This document shows, piece by piece, positions 44,829 to 54,373 of a stretch of 64,000 nucleotides of DNA; position 1 is the first letter of the stretch; the number at the start of each line of letters is the position of its first letter. The position numbers were made by a program, and so were the translations under genes. The notes beneath the pieces were generated by a model. That model worked only from the letters and a program-made list of their open reading frames with translations. It was not told where the DNA came from and did no database searches. The stretch is from Candidatus Streptomyces philanthi. GTDB taxonomy: Bacteria > Actinomycetota > Actinomycetes > Streptomycetales > Streptomycetaceae. The stretch is taken from NCBI GenBank assembly GCA_018114805.1, contig CP073042.1, forward strand, positions 5,377,501 through 5,441,500. Reading direction: 5' to 3'.

Positions 44829-45975
44829 ATGGTGGCGAAGAAGACCGCCGTGCGGCACTCCACGGCCCTGGCCCCAGCCGCCCGATCTGCGTGGCACACC
44901 ACCTCCGCAGCCCCTCCTCCCACGGGGCACGGGGCGCCCACGGGAGGGGAGGAGCCGCCCGCTGGGGGAGCCGCGCCGGCGGCGAGGAAGCACGCGAGGA
45001 AGTCGTGGACCGAGCAGGCCGAGCACCCCGCCGGACAGCCGGCGACCGAGCTGGGAGCGACGGAGCGAGCGGCGCACGACCCGACCGCGGCAACGGACGC
45101 CGTACCGAAGAAGGCCGTACCGAAGAAGAGCGCGGCGAAGGAGACGACGGCGAAGAAGGCCGCAGTCAAGAAGACCGCGGCGAAGAAGACCGCGGCCAAG
45201 AAGGTCGCGGCGAGGAAGGTCGCACCGAAGGCGACCACCGAGCCGGCGCCGGCCCCGGCCGGGAAGCCCGCACGTGAGGCGGCGGCCCCGTCGCCAGCAC
45301 CCTACGACCAGGAAGCACCCGGGTCCCGACGCGTCGGGACCCGGGGACACGACCGCACCACACGGCACGACCGCCGCGCCCGCCGCGAACACCGTGGCCG
45401 CCCCGGCGCTGAAGAGCACGGCCAAGAAGGCTGCACCTGCCGAGAAGGCGGTGCCCGCGAAGAAGACGGGAGCCAAGAACGTGGCTGCTAAGGAGACTCC
45501 GGGTGGGGCGTCGACCGCCAAGCGGGCCGTGACGGAGGTGGCCGCGCTGCCGGGAGCGCGCGCGGCCACCGCCGCCGAACCCGGCGAGCTGGCCGTTCGG
45601 CCGGGCGAGGACCCCTGGTCGCCGGAGGAGGCGCGACAGGCGCGCACCGCGCTCCAGGAGGAGGCCGAGCGACTGCGCGCTGAGATCCAGGCGTCCGAGG
45701 AGGCGCTCAGTGGTCTGATGCGCAACTCCGGCGACGGGGCGGGCGACGACCAGGCCGACACCGGTACCAAGAACGTCACGCGCGAGCACGAGATGGCGTT
45801 GAACAGCAACGCCCGCGAGATGCTGCTGCAGAGCGAGCGCGCGCTCGCGCGGCTTGAGGCCGGCACGTACGGGCTGTGCGAGAACTGCGGCAAGCCGATC
45901 GGCAAGGCCAGGATGCAGGCCTTCCCGAGGGCCACCCTGTGTGTGGAGTGCAAGCAGCGGCAGGAACGTCGCTGA
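44829..45975 (+). pseudogene. DksA/TraR zinc-finger protein with histone H1-like Lys/Ala tail, frameshifted
   Basis: ATG 44829 begins VAKKTAVRHSTALAP; about 70 residues later come Lys/Ala repeats (KKAAVKKTAAKKTAAKKVAA) like the tails of bacterial histone H1 proteins. The C-terminal half is a DksA/TraR domain: WSPEEARQARTALQEEAERL, then NAREMLLQSERALARLEAGT and the zinc finger YGLCENCGKPIGKARMQAFP followed by LCVECKQRQ (four Cys). The two halves are in different frames; the switch falls in 45310-45350, exactly where a perfect 28-bp palindrome lies. Corrected length about 382 residues. Such proteins may bind RNA polymerase or DNA. It is upstream of lspA by 80 bases. Confidence 0.78.
45318..45345. 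repeat. Perfect 28-bp palindrome at the frame break of the dksA-like gene
   Basis: CCCGGGTCCCGACG is followed at once by its exact complement CGTCGGGACCCGGG with no spacer. A self-complementary stretch of this length inside a coding region is unusual and coincides with the change of reading frame. Confidence 0.9.
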
Positions 45976-46056
45976 CGGCGCTCGTCCCGGGGTGTCGTAC
46001 CCTCGTGCTCTACCGGGCGTGGCGTGGCGCGCGGGGAGCGACGTAGAGGGATTTAC

Positions 46057-46653
46057 GTGACAGAGGCGGAGCAGTCCATCGGAACGCCAGAGCCGGAGCG
46101 GTCGGACGAGGCCGAGGAGGCAGCGCGAGCCGAGGCCGCGGCGGAGCCGGGCGCGGACGGCGGGCGGGGCCAGCGGCGGATTCCGGTGCTGCTGGTGGTC
46201 GCCGCGTTCGCCTACCTGCTCGACCTGGTGACCAAGATCATCGTGGTCTCCGAGCTGGAGCACGAGGGCGCGATCGAGATCCTCGGCACCTGCTTGCAGC
46301 TTGAGGTGATACGCAACCGCGGCGCCGCCTTTGGCTTCGGCGAGGCCATGACCATCGTCTTCACCTGCATCGCCACCATCGTGATCGTGGTGATCGCCCG
46401 GATCGCCCGCAAGTTGTACAGCGTGCCGTGGGCGATCGCGCTCGGGCTGCTGCTCGGCGGGGCGCTCGGCAACCTCACCGACCGGCTGCTGCGCACGCCC
46501 GGCGGGTTCAAGGGCGCGGTGGTCGACTTCATCGCGCCCGCGCACTTCGCGGTCTTCAACCTCGCCGACTCCGCCATCGTCTGCGGTGGCGTCCTCATCG
46601 TGATCCTCTCCTTCCGCGGCCTGGACCCGGACGGCACGGTGCACCGGTACTGA
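46057..46653 (+). CDS. lspA: Lipoprotein signal peptidase LspA
   Basis: Aspartic protease that cleaves signal peptides of prolipoproteins in the membrane. 198 residues from GTG 46057, which follows AGAGGGA. An acidic cytoplasmic extension of about 48 residues precedes four membrane helices. The catalytic Asp motifs are GNLTDRLLR and FNLADSAIVCG, and VIRNRGAAFGFG is the conserved Asn-Arg region. The stop codon TGA is the first three bases of a 17-bp tandem array. Intact. Confidence 0.95.
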   Translation: MTEAEQSIGTPEPERSDEAEEAARAEAAAEPGADGGRGQRRIPVLLVVAAFAYLLDLVTKIIVVSELEHEGAIEILGTCLQLEVIRNRGAAFGFGEAMTIVFTCIATIVIVVIARIARKLYSVPWAIALGLLLGGALGNLTDRLLRTPGGFKGAVVDFIAPAHFAVFNLADSAIVCGGVLIVILSFRGLDPDGTVHRY

Positions 46654-46837
46654 CCCCCTCCCGGGACTGACCCCCTCCCGGTACTGACCCCCTCCCGGGA
46701 CTGACCCCCTCCCGGGACTGACCCCCTCCCGGTACTGACCCCCTCCCGGGACTGACCCCCTCCCGGTACTGACCCCCTCCCGGGACTGACCCCCTCCCGG
46801 TACTGACCCCCTCCCGGTACTGACCCCCTCCCGGGAC
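46651..46837. repeat. Eleven-copy 17-bp minisatellite between lspA and rluD
   Basis: Eleven contiguous units of TGACCCCCTCCCGGKAC, where K is T (ggTac, units 2, 5, 7, 9, 10) or G (ggGac, units 1, 3, 4, 6, 8, 11). The first TGA is the lspA stop and the preceding codon TAC matches the unit end, so the array looks grown from the lspA 3' end. The minus strand of each unit has GGGAGGGGG, so the array contains about 22 G tracts on the template strand. There is no spacer diversity, so it is not CRISPR. Confidence 0.97.
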
Positions 46838-47014
46838 TGGTCTCCCGTCGGCCGCCACGGGCCCCCTCACCGACCTCCACCGATGCCCGGCCGGGCCACA
46901 GCGCCCGGCCGGGCATCGGCCGCTCCCGGCGCCACGGCCCCGGAGACGGTGGGCCACGTCCCGGTCCGGGCGAGGGCGTGCGGGGGCGTGTCGCTCGTCC
47001 GGCATACTCGTCGG

Positions 47015-47956
47015 GTGAGCACGCTTCCCGAGATCCGCACGCTGCCCGTACCCGATGGCCTGGAGGGCGAACGCGTCGATGCCGCGCTGGCCCGTATGTT
47101 CGGCTTCTCCCGCACCAAGGCGGCCGAGCTGGCCGCCGCGGGGAAGGTGCGGGTGGACGGTTCGGAGGCCGGCAAGTCCGACCGGGTCTCCGGCGGCGCC
47201 TGGCTCGAGGTGGAGATGCCACGGGCGGCGCCGCCCGTGCGGGTCGTCGCCGAACCCGTCGAGGGCATGGAGATCGTGCACGACGACGAGGACATCGTCG
47301 TCGTGGTCAAGCCGGTCGGCGTCGCCGCCCACCCGAGCCCCGGCTGGACCGGCACCACCGTCATCGGCGGCCTCGCCGCCGCCGGCTACCGCATCTCCAC
47401 CTCCGGCGCCGCCGAGCGCCAGGGCATCGTGCACCGGCTGGACGTGGGCACCTCGGGGCTGATGGTGGTTGCCAAGTCGGAGCGCTCCTACACGCTGCTC
47501 AAGCAGCAGTTCCGCGAGCGCACGGTCGACAAGCGCTACCACGCGCTGGTGCAGGGCCACCCGGACCCGATGAGCGGCACCATCGACGCGCCGATCGGCC
47601 GGCACCCGAGCGCCGACTACAAGTGGGCGGTCACCGCCGAGGGCAAGCCCAGCGTCACCCACTACGACCTCATCGAGGCGTTCCGCTCCGCCAGCCTGCT
47701 GGACATCAAGCTGGAGACGGGGCGTACGCACCAGATCCGGGTGCACATGGCCGCCCACCGCCACTCGTGCGCCGGCGACCTCACCTACGGCGCCGACCCG
47801 ACGCTGGCCAAGCGGCTCGGGCTGACGCGGCAGTGGCTGCACGCCATGCGGCTGGGGTTCGAGCACCCGGCGGACGGGCGCTGGGTGGAGTTCGAGAGCG
47901 GCTACCCCGACGACCTCCAGCAGGCCCTGGACCGGGTGCGGGCCGACAGCGCCTGA
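47015..47956 (+). CDS. rluD: Ribosomal large subunit pseudouridine synthase RluD family
   Basis: Converts uridines in 23S rRNA to pseudouridine. 313 residues. I take GTG 47015 (VSTLPEIRTLPVPDG) because the S4 RNA-binding domain (ERVDAALARMFGFSRTKAAE) begins 20 residues later; longer frames run back into a GC-rich leader. The catalytic Asp is in GIVHRLDVGTSGLMVVAK; RYHALVQGHP and LETGRTHQIRVHMAAH are further signatures. Intact. Confidence 0.94.
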   Translation: MSTLPEIRTLPVPDGLEGERVDAALARMFGFSRTKAAELAAAGKVRVDGSEAGKSDRVSGGAWLEVEMPRAAPPVRVVAEPVEGMEIVHDDEDIVVVVKPVGVAAHPSPGWTGTTVIGGLAAAGYRISTSGAAERQGIVHRLDVGTSGLMVVAKSERSYTLLKQQFRERTVDKRYHALVQGHPDPMSGTIDAPIGRHPSADYKWAVTAEGKPSVTHYDLIEAFRSASLLDIKLETGRTHQIRVHMAAHRHSCAGDLTYGADPTLAKRLGLTRQWLHAMRLGFEHPADGRWVEFESGYPDDLQQALDRVRADSA

Positions 47957-48317
47957 CCGACCCCCCCCACCGAGGCACCGCGGCCCCGGCGCAGGCCGCG
48001 CCCCGCCGCCCCTCGGGCCGCCCGCACCGTGACCAGCCGGGGGCGGGCTCACCCGGCCGGGCGAGCCGCCGAGTCCGGGTCGTCCGCCGGGCACGGCACG
48101 GACGGTGGCCGCGCGCGGACTGGGTCCACCCCGCGCGCCCGCCCCGCGTACGCCGTGCGTACGTTCCGGGCGGTGTGCCGTACGTGCCGCCGGTGCCGTG
48201 CGGGGACGCGGCGCGGGGTGAGCCGCGCGACCGGGCACGAGGCGAGCGCGGCGGGTGGCGTGCGGAAATGGCACGCTGGAGGCCGTGATCATCTTACGTC
48301 GTCGGGAGGCGCGGCCC
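47957..48317. other. Intergenic region without a recognisable gene
   Basis: About 360 bases of very GC-rich sequence between rluD and the antiporter. No frame shows family similarity. GGGAGG at about 48305 serves the next start. Confidence 0.5.
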
Positions 48318-49683
48318 GTGGACCAGCTAGCCCTGCTGCTCCTGCTGCTGCTCGGGGCCGTGGTGGTGGTGATGGTCCCCATCGGGGAGCGGCTCAGTCT
48401 GCCGCTCGCCGGCGCCGTCGTGCTCGGCGCGCTGGTCGCCCCGCTGGACCCGGTCGCGGCCACCGCGGTGGCCGGGCGGCTCAGGCTGCCCCGGCGGATG
48501 GTCTCCATCCTGGAGGGCGAGGGGCTGTTCAACAACGTCACGGCCATCGTGCTCTACCACGTGGCCCTGGCCGCCGCGGTGAGCGGCGGCTTCTCGCTGC
48601 CGGCCGCGCTCGGCACGCTGGCGCTGTCGGCGGTGGTGGCGGTGGCCGTCGGTCTCGGCCTCGGCTGGGCGACGGCCCGGCTCATGGGGCGGCTTGAGGA
48701 CCCGACGCTCCAGATCGGGCTGACGCTGCTGGTGCCGTTCGCGGCGTACGTGCTCGCCGAGGAGTTCCACGGCTCTGGCGTGCTCGCGGTGCTGACCACC
48801 GCGCTCTTCCTGACCGAGCACGCGATGGACGCCGACGACGTGCTGGGGCGGCTGGCCGGGCGCACCTTCTGGGAGGTCGTGGACACCCTGGTGACCGGCG
48901 TCGCCTTCGGGCTCATCGGCCTTGAGCTGCACAACGTGTTCGGCACCGTGTCCGGGCGCTGGGGCGAGATGCTCGGCACGGGGGCGGCCGTGGTCGGCGT
49001 CGTGGTAGGCGTGCGGCTGCTGTGGCTCTTGCCCGCGGCCTGGCTGGCCCGGCGGCTGCACCGGCGCCGGGACTACGACGAGGACATCCCGATGAGCTGG
49101 CGGGAGACGGTGATCATGTGGTGGTCCGGGATGCGCGGGGGTGGCCTCGGTCGCGCTGGCGCTGGCCATCCCGTTCACCGTGGACGGCGGCGACGCGTTC
49201 CCGGCCCGGGACGAGATCCTCTTCATCGCCTTCTCGGTCGTGCTCGCGACCCTGGTCTTCCAGGGCCTGACCCTGCCCTGGCTGGTACGACGGCTGCGGG
49301 TAAGCCCGGACGCCAAGGCGGAGCAGGCGTTCGAGCGCGAGCTGGCGGAGCGCGTGCTGCGGGCGACCCGCCGCCGGCTCAAGGAGATCCAGGAGGAGGA
49401 CCTGCCCGACGAACTCCTGGAGCAGGTCGCGCGCCGGGCGTACGACCTCGGCGTGCGGATCTACCCGGACATCCTGGAGGAGGACCGGCGGGAGGGCCAC
49501 GAGAAGCGGGTGGCGCGCCTCAAGCGGCTCCAGCGCATCAACGGCGAGCTGCTGTCGGCCGCCCGGTACGAGGTGCTGAACGCCCGCAGCGAACCGGGCG
49601 CCGATCCGGAGATCGTCGACCGGGTGCTGCACCAGCTGGACATGCGCAGCCTGCGCGGCGCCCCGCCGCCCGACCAGGGCTGA
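48318..49683 (+). pseudogene. CPA1 Na+/H+ antiporter with internal deletion, lost Asp and frameshift
   Basis: GTG 48318 follows GGGAGG. The first helix (LALLLLLLLGAVVVVMVPIG) runs directly from ERLSLP into LAGAVVLGALVAPLDPVAAT, which in relatives lies some 75-80 residues later, so membrane helices 2-4 are missing. The conserved family segment SILEGEGLFND reads SILEGEGLFNN: the ion-binding Asp is Asn. Later parts (EEFHGSGVLAVLTTALFLTE, IGLELHNVFGTVSGR) are normal until MWWSGMRG at about 49135, where an extra G in a run of five shifts the frame. The other frame continues VASVALALAIPFTVDGGDAF and the cytoplasmic tail to 49683. Three independent defects make a working antiporter unlikely. Confidence 0.8.
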
Positions 49684-49737
49684 GCCGGCCCGCGCCGCGC
49701 CCCCGGCCGGGCGCCGCGCCCGCCCGCGCCGGACCGG

Positions 49738-50841
49738 TCAGGACCTCGGCGCGGCCTCGGCCGGCTCGAGGGAGGGGTCCTGCGCCGGAAGGTGGGCGGG
49801 CTCGTGACCGGGCGCGGGCGCGGTGAGGACGCGCGGCAGCGCGTACGGGTGCTCGTCGCGCAGCCAGACCAGCAGCTTCTCGCGGACCTCGCAGCGCAGC
49901 GTCCACAGGTCGTCGGCGTTGCGCGCGGTAGCCAGGGCTCGTACCTCCATGGTGGTCGGCGTGGAGTCGGTGACGACGAGGTTCCAGGCCCGGCCGTCCC
50001 AGGCGGGGCACTCGTCGAGGATCTCGCGCAGCCGCTTGCGCATCTGGGCCACCGGCGTCGCGTGGTCGAGCTCGAAGAAGACGGTGCCGGTCATCTGGGC
50101 GCCGCCACGGGACCAGTTCTCGAAGGGCTTGCTGGTGAAGTAGGAGACCGGCATCGTGATCATGCGCTCGTCCCAGGTGCGGACGACCAGGTAGGTGAGG
50201 GTGATCTCGTGCACCGTGCCCCACTCGCCCTCCACGACCACCGTGTCCCCGATGCGGACTGTGTCGCCGAAGGCGATCTGCAGCCCGGCGAAGAGGTTGC
50301 CCAGGGTGGACTGCGCGGCGATACCGGCGACGATGCCGAGCACACCGGCCGAGGCCAGCATCGAGGTGCCGAACGCCCGCATCGCCGGGAACTGGAGCAG
50401 CATCACCGCGGCGGCCACCACGCCCACCACCGCCGTGACCACCCGCTGGATCAGCGTGAGCTGGGTGCGCACCCGCCGGGCGCGCGCGGGATCGCGCCGT
50501 CCCGTGGCGTAGCGCGCGTAGCTGGACTCGATGACCGCGGCCGAGACGCGCACTATCAACCAGCCCACCATGGCTATGGTCACCAGGGTGAGCACCAGGC
50601 CCACCGCCTCCCAGTGGTCCTCGTCGCTGAGCAGGTGCGTCTCCCGGTACGAGCCTTGGATGACGCTCGTACACAGCGCTACCTGGAACGGGAAGCGGCA
50701 GCGCCGAAGCAGCCCCCACAGCGGCGTCTCCGGGTGGCGCTGGTCGGTCCTGCTCAACAGCCGGTCGACCAGCCAGCCGACGACGACGGTGAGCGCGACC
50801 GAACCGCCGATGACGATCAGCGGTCGCAGTACGTTCTCCAT
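49738..50841 (-). CDS. Mechanosensitive ion channel, MscS family
   Basis: 367 residues from ATG 50841. Three or four membrane helices occupy the N-terminal 170 residues; the pore helix TM3 region is ASAGVLGIVAGIAAQSTLGN followed by LFAGLQIAFGDTVRIGDTVV, the beta domain begins EGEWGTVHEITLTYLVVRTW, and FTSKPFENWSR is the usual family segment. The C-terminal tail is Pro/Ala-rich. It should open under membrane tension and release solutes on hypo-osmotic shock. It converges with the antiporter gene. Intact. Confidence 0.9.
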   Translation of the reverse strand: MENVLRPLIVIGGSVALTVVVGWLVDRLLSRTDQRHPETPLWGLLRRCRFPFQVALCTSVIQGSYRETHLLSDEDHWEAVGLVLTLVTIAMVGWLIVRVSAAVIESSYARYATGRRDPARARRVRTQLTLIQRVVTAVVGVVAAAVMLLQFPAMRAFGTSMLASAGVLGIVAGIAAQSTLGNLFAGLQIAFGDTVRIGDTVVVEGEWGTVHEITLTYLVVRTWDERMITMPVSYFTSKPFENWSRGGAQMTGTVFFELDHATPVAQMRKRLREILDECPAWDGRAWNLVVTDSTPTTMEVRALATARNADDLWTLRCEVREKLLVWLRDEHPYALPRVLTAPAPGHEPAHLPAQDPSLEPAEAAPRS

Positions 50842-50909
50842 GGACTACTCAGCTCTTCTTCGGGTCCTCTTCGCGGGTCACCGCCCGCCACCGTAACTGG
50901 CACGATGGG

Positions 50910-51527
50910 GTGGGAACGAAAAAGCGACAGGATGTGACAGCGGTGGCCCCGACATCGACGATTGTACTCTTCCACTCCGCGTACGGGCTGCGGCCCGCCG
51001 TACACGCGGCTGCCGAGCGGCTGCGCGCCGCCGGGCACGAGGTGCATGTGCCCGACCTGTACGAGGGCCGAACCTGCGAGTCCGTCGAGGACGGCAGGGC
51101 GATCAAGGACGAGATCGGCAACGACGAGCTGCTGCTGCGCGCCGTGCGCGCGGCGGCCCCGCTCTCCCACCGTGGCCTGGTCTACGCGGGCTTCTCGCTG
51201 GGCGGCTCGATCGCGCAGACCCTGGCGTTGGGCGACGCCAAGGCGCGCGGCCTGTTCCTGCTGCACGGCACGTCCGACATCGCGGAGGACGCGGCGACCG
51301 ACGGGCTGCCGGTGCAGCTCCACGTCGCCGACCCGGACCCGTTCGAGCCGCACGACTGGCTGAGCGCCTGGTACCTGCGCATGAGCCGGGCCGGCGCGGA
51401 CGTGGAGGTCTACCGCTACCCGGGCGCGGGCCACCTGTACACCGACCCCGAGCTGCCGGACTACGACGCGGAGGCCGCGGAGAACACCAGGAAGGTGGCG
51501 CTGGCCTTCCTGGACGAGGTCGCCTGA
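50910..51527 (+). CDS. Alpha/beta hydrolase, dienelactone hydrolase family
   Basis: About 195-205 residues. STIVLFHSAYGLRPAVHAAA begins the fold; the nucleophile elbow GFSLGG has Ser, where classical dienelactone hydrolases have Cys; the acid is in HVADPDPFEPHDW and the His in YPGAGHLYTDPELPDYD. The start is uncertain: GTG at 50910, 50934 or 50943 (VAPTSTIV) are all possible, the last with AGGA at a suitable distance. The gene is divergent from mscS. Substrate unknown. Intact. Confidence 0.82.
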   Translation: MGTKKRQDVTAVAPTSTIVLFHSAYGLRPAVHAAAERLRAAGHEVHVPDLYEGRTCESVEDGRAIKDEIGNDELLLRAVRAAAPLSHRGLVYAGFSLGGSIAQTLALGDAKARGLFLLHGTSDIAEDAATDGLPVQLHVADPDPFEPHDWLSAWYLRMSRAGADVEVYRYPGAGHLYTDPELPDYDAEAAENTRKVALAFLDEVA

Positions 51528-51609
51528 GCCACCCGCGCCCGCTCGGCGCCCACTCCGCTCGGCGCCCGCCCCCGCCGCGCGGGCAGGGGCGGGCGCCAAG
51601 CCGTGTGCG

Positions 51610-53278
51610 CTAGCGCACCGGCCGGTCGGCGCGCTCCACGCGCTGGGTGCCGGACCGGGTGCGGTACGAGCGGGCCCAGGAGGCGGCCGCGTTCGGGTCG
51701 GTCCGGTCGGAGATGGTGAAGTAGTCCATCTGCGTGCGCTGCTCCGTGGCGTCGAGCACGCCGTAGCCGGGGAGTCCATGTCCAGCCACTTCACGTGCCG
51801 GTTGGCGGCCTTGATCGCGGCGACCGCGGCCAGCGAGAGCGTGTGCGGCGCGACGTTCAGCAGGTCGTCGATGTTGTCCGAGGTCACCGACGTGACCACG
51901 AACTCGGTCGCGGCCGAGGGCGAGAGCGGGTACGTGGCGGCCTTGGTCGGCACGTCGTTGGCCCAGGCCATGTGGACGTCGCCGGTGAGGAAGACCGTGT
52001 TGTCGATGCCGCGTCCGCGCAGGTGGGCCAGGAGTTCGCGGCGGTCGTCGGTGTAGCCGTCCCACTGGTCGACGCTGGGCGCGATGCCCTCCCTGGGCAG
52101 GCCGAGGAGTTCGACCAGCGGCTTGAGCAGGTGCGCGGGGAGCGACCCGAACGCGAACGGGGAGATCATCACCGAGGTGCCGACCAGCTTCCAGCGCGCG
52201 TTCGAGGCCGCCAGCCCGGACTTGAGCCAGCCGAGCTGGGCCCGCCCGGTGATGGTGCGCTCCGGGTCGTTCACCGCGCCGCTGCCCGCCTTCGCCTGCT
52301 CCGAGCGGAACGAGCGCAGGTCGAGCAGGTGCAGATCGGCCAGCGAGCCGAAGCGCAGCCAGCGGTAGGTGGTGCCCTCGGTGCTCGGCCGCACCTGCAT
52401 CCACTCGAAGTACGCCTGCTTGGCTGCGGCGACCCGGCGCGCCCACTCGCCCTCGGTGCCCGGGGTGTGGTTCTCCGCGCCGCCCGACCAGGCGTCGTTG
52501 GCGAACTTGTGGTCGTACCAGATCGCGATGACCGAGTGCGCGGCGTGCACCGCCCGCAGGTCGGCGTCGGTGCGGTAGTAGCCGTGCCGCGTCCGGTAGT
52601 CGGCGAGGGTGACGATCTCGTGCCGGGGCGAGTGCTGGCGCACCACGTCCTTGGCCTCCGGATAGGTCCCGGTCCCGTACTCGTACAGGTAGTCGCCGAT
52701 GTGCAGCACGGTGTCCAGGTCGCGGCGCGCGGCCAGGTGCCGGTACGCCGAGAAGTACCCGGCTTCCCAGTTGGCGCACGAGACCACGCCGAACCGCACG
52801 TTGCCGTCCGAGGTGTCCGCCGCCTGGGCGGTGCGGGTGGGCCCGACGGGCGAGAGCGCGTCACCGACCGCGAACCGGTAGTAGTATGCGGTGGCCGGCC
52901 GCAGCCCGCGCACGTCGGCCTTGACGGTGTGGTCGCTGCCGGCCGTCGCCCTGAACGGTGCCGCGCGCGGTGGGCGCGGCGAAGTCCTGGGACTCGGAGA
53001 CCTCCCAGGAGACCTCGACCGCCGCGCCTCGGCCGGAACCGGGCATGGCGTCCGGGCTCGGCGTCACGCGGGTCCACAGCAGCACGCCGTCCGGCAGCGG
53101 GTCGCCGGAGGCGACGCCCTGCAGGAAGGCGGGCCCCGGTGTCGGTGGCGTGCGCCGTGGGGAGCACGAGGGGGAGCAGGGCCGCGGTGGCCGTGACGGC
53201 GGTACGGCCGGAGATGCAGGTCGCGCGGCCCGCGGGGGAGGTCTCGGTTGTCTGGGATATGGCGTCTCGGGAGGTCAC
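51610..53278 (-). pseudogene. PhoD-like alkaline phosphatase/phosphodiesterase, frameshifted three times
   Basis: Secreted calcium/iron phosphoesterase family. ATG 53278 begins a leader with hydrophobic core TAVTATAALLPLVLPTAHAT. A frame change near 53135 leads to GVLLWTRVTPSPDAMPGSG, the N-terminal Ig-like domain. A second near 52950 (one extra G) leads to GLRPATAYYYRFAVGDALSP and the metallophosphatase core (RFGVVSCANWEAGYFSAYRH, LHIGDYLYEYGTGTY, FLTGDVHMAWANDVP). A third near 51776 precedes the C-terminus GYGVLDATEQRTQMDYFTI ending at 51610. The leader has only a single Arg where a Tat-type RR would be expected. Confidence 0.78.
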
Positions 53279-53350
53279 GGCCGTTGACCATACTGGTCAG
53301 TAGCCGGTCAGGTAAGAGTGGCGGGCGGGCGAACCCCGCCGGTGCGCTGA

Positions 53351-54199
53351 CTACTTCTTCAGGTTCTGGTCGACCACGGCGGTGAACTCCTCGGGCGACA
53401 TCGGCCGGTTGTCCTTGCCCACCGTGAGCTTCTTGCCGTTGAGCTGGAAGGCGGGGGTGCCGGTGATCCCCTCGTCCTTCGCCTTGTCGAAGACCTTGGA
53501 CATCTCCAGCGCCCACTTGTCGTAGGTGCCGTCCTTCACGGCCTTCTCGAAGTCCTTGTTGTCCTTGAGCGGCTTCACTTCCTGGGCCAGCTCGACCAGG
53601 CGCTTGTCGTCGGAGTACTCGTCCTCGCGCTCGTCGGGGTGGTTCTTCGCGTCGAAGAGGACCTTCTTGTACTCGAGGAAGGCGTCCGGGCTGACGTTCA
53701 GGGCGGCGCCGAGCGCGCTCAGCGCGTTCTTCGAACCCGAGCCGCTGATCTGCGGCACGTCGTCGAGGAAGGTGCCCATCTTGAACTGCGCCTTGTACTT
53801 GCCGCCCTCGATGTCCTTCAGGAGCGTCTCGCCGGTGCTCTGCTCGAAGGAGGAGCAGACCGGGCACCGCATGTCCCCGTAGACGGTGAGGGTGTTCTTG
53901 GCGTCCTTCTTGCCTATGACGACCTCGGTGCCCTTGTCGCCACCGGTGTTGGCCGGCTTCGCGAACGCCTTCTTCTTGGCCTCGCTCTTCCACTCCTTGT
54001 TGCTGACCTTGGTCTCGGCCCCCTCGTTCATGTTGGCGATGGCCACGCCGATACCGCCGGCCACGGCGAGGACCGCGATGATGGAGCCGCCGACGACCAG
54101 TTGCCGCCGCGTCTTCTCCTTCTTCGCCTGCTTCTCCCGCTCGGCGCGCAGCCGCTCACGGGCCGCCTGCTTGTTCTGCTCGGTCTTTCGCTTGCTCAT
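53351..54199 (-). CDS. Membrane-anchored DsbA-like thioredoxin-fold protein
   Basis: 282 residues from ATG 54199. A very basic, Lys/Arg/Glu-rich cytoplasmic N-terminus is followed by one membrane helix at about 34-55 (LVVGGSIIAVLAVAGGIGVA), then an extracytoplasmic thioredoxin domain. The redox motif is CPVC in VYGDMRCPVCSSFEQ, the cis-Pro is in GITGTPAFQLNGKK, and the insertion is helical (NALSALGAALNVSPDAFLEY). It probably makes or isomerises disulfides, or hands electrons to secreted proteins. A paralogue lies at 55241-56347. Intact. Confidence 0.88.
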   Translation of the reverse strand: MSKRKTEQNKQAARERLRAEREKQAKKEKTRRQLVVGGSIIAVLAVAGGIGVAIANMNEGAETKVSNKEWKSEAKKKAFAKPANTGGDKGTEVVIGKKDAKNTLTVYGDMRCPVCSSFEQSTGETLLKDIEGGKYKAQFKMGTFLDDVPQISGSGSKNALSALGAALNVSPDAFLEYKKVLFDAKNHPDEREDEYSDDKRLVELAQEVKPLKDNKDFEKAVKDGTYDKWALEMSKVFDKAKDEGITGTPAFQLNGKKLTVGKDNRPMSPEEFTAVVDQNLKK

Positions 54200-54373
54200 G
54201 GCTGTGTCTTCTCCGTCGTCGTGGGGCTGGGGGTTCGGCTGTGGGCGGCCTCGTGAGCGCCGCGCGAGCCGGCGTACGCGGGTGCGCGGCGTGCCGCGGG
54301 TCCCGGCTGCCGGCTTCGGGGCGCGGGGCGTCTGGCGCGCGCGGGCGCTGGCCGCTCGCGGCGGGCGCTGGGC

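Noticed and set aside
44829..45975. Programmed ribosomal frameshift joining the two halves of the dksA-like gene
   Set aside because: No slippery heptamer is apparent near the palindrome, and single-base breaks are common in this window, so a lesion or error is simpler.
46651..46837. The 17-bp array as a CRISPR locus
   Set aside because: Repeats are directly contiguous, too short and without spacers; no cas genes are present.
46212..47222. Minus-strand frame with Gly/Arg/Glu repeats across the minisatellite
   Set aside because: The repeat peptide is simply translation of the 17-bp array in an open shadow frame; no start signal or family.
53279..53310. ACTGGTCAGTAGCCGGTCAG upstream of phoD as a second site for the TetR protein
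   Set aside because: Only a half-site resemblance to CTGACTGGTCAG and no proper dyad.
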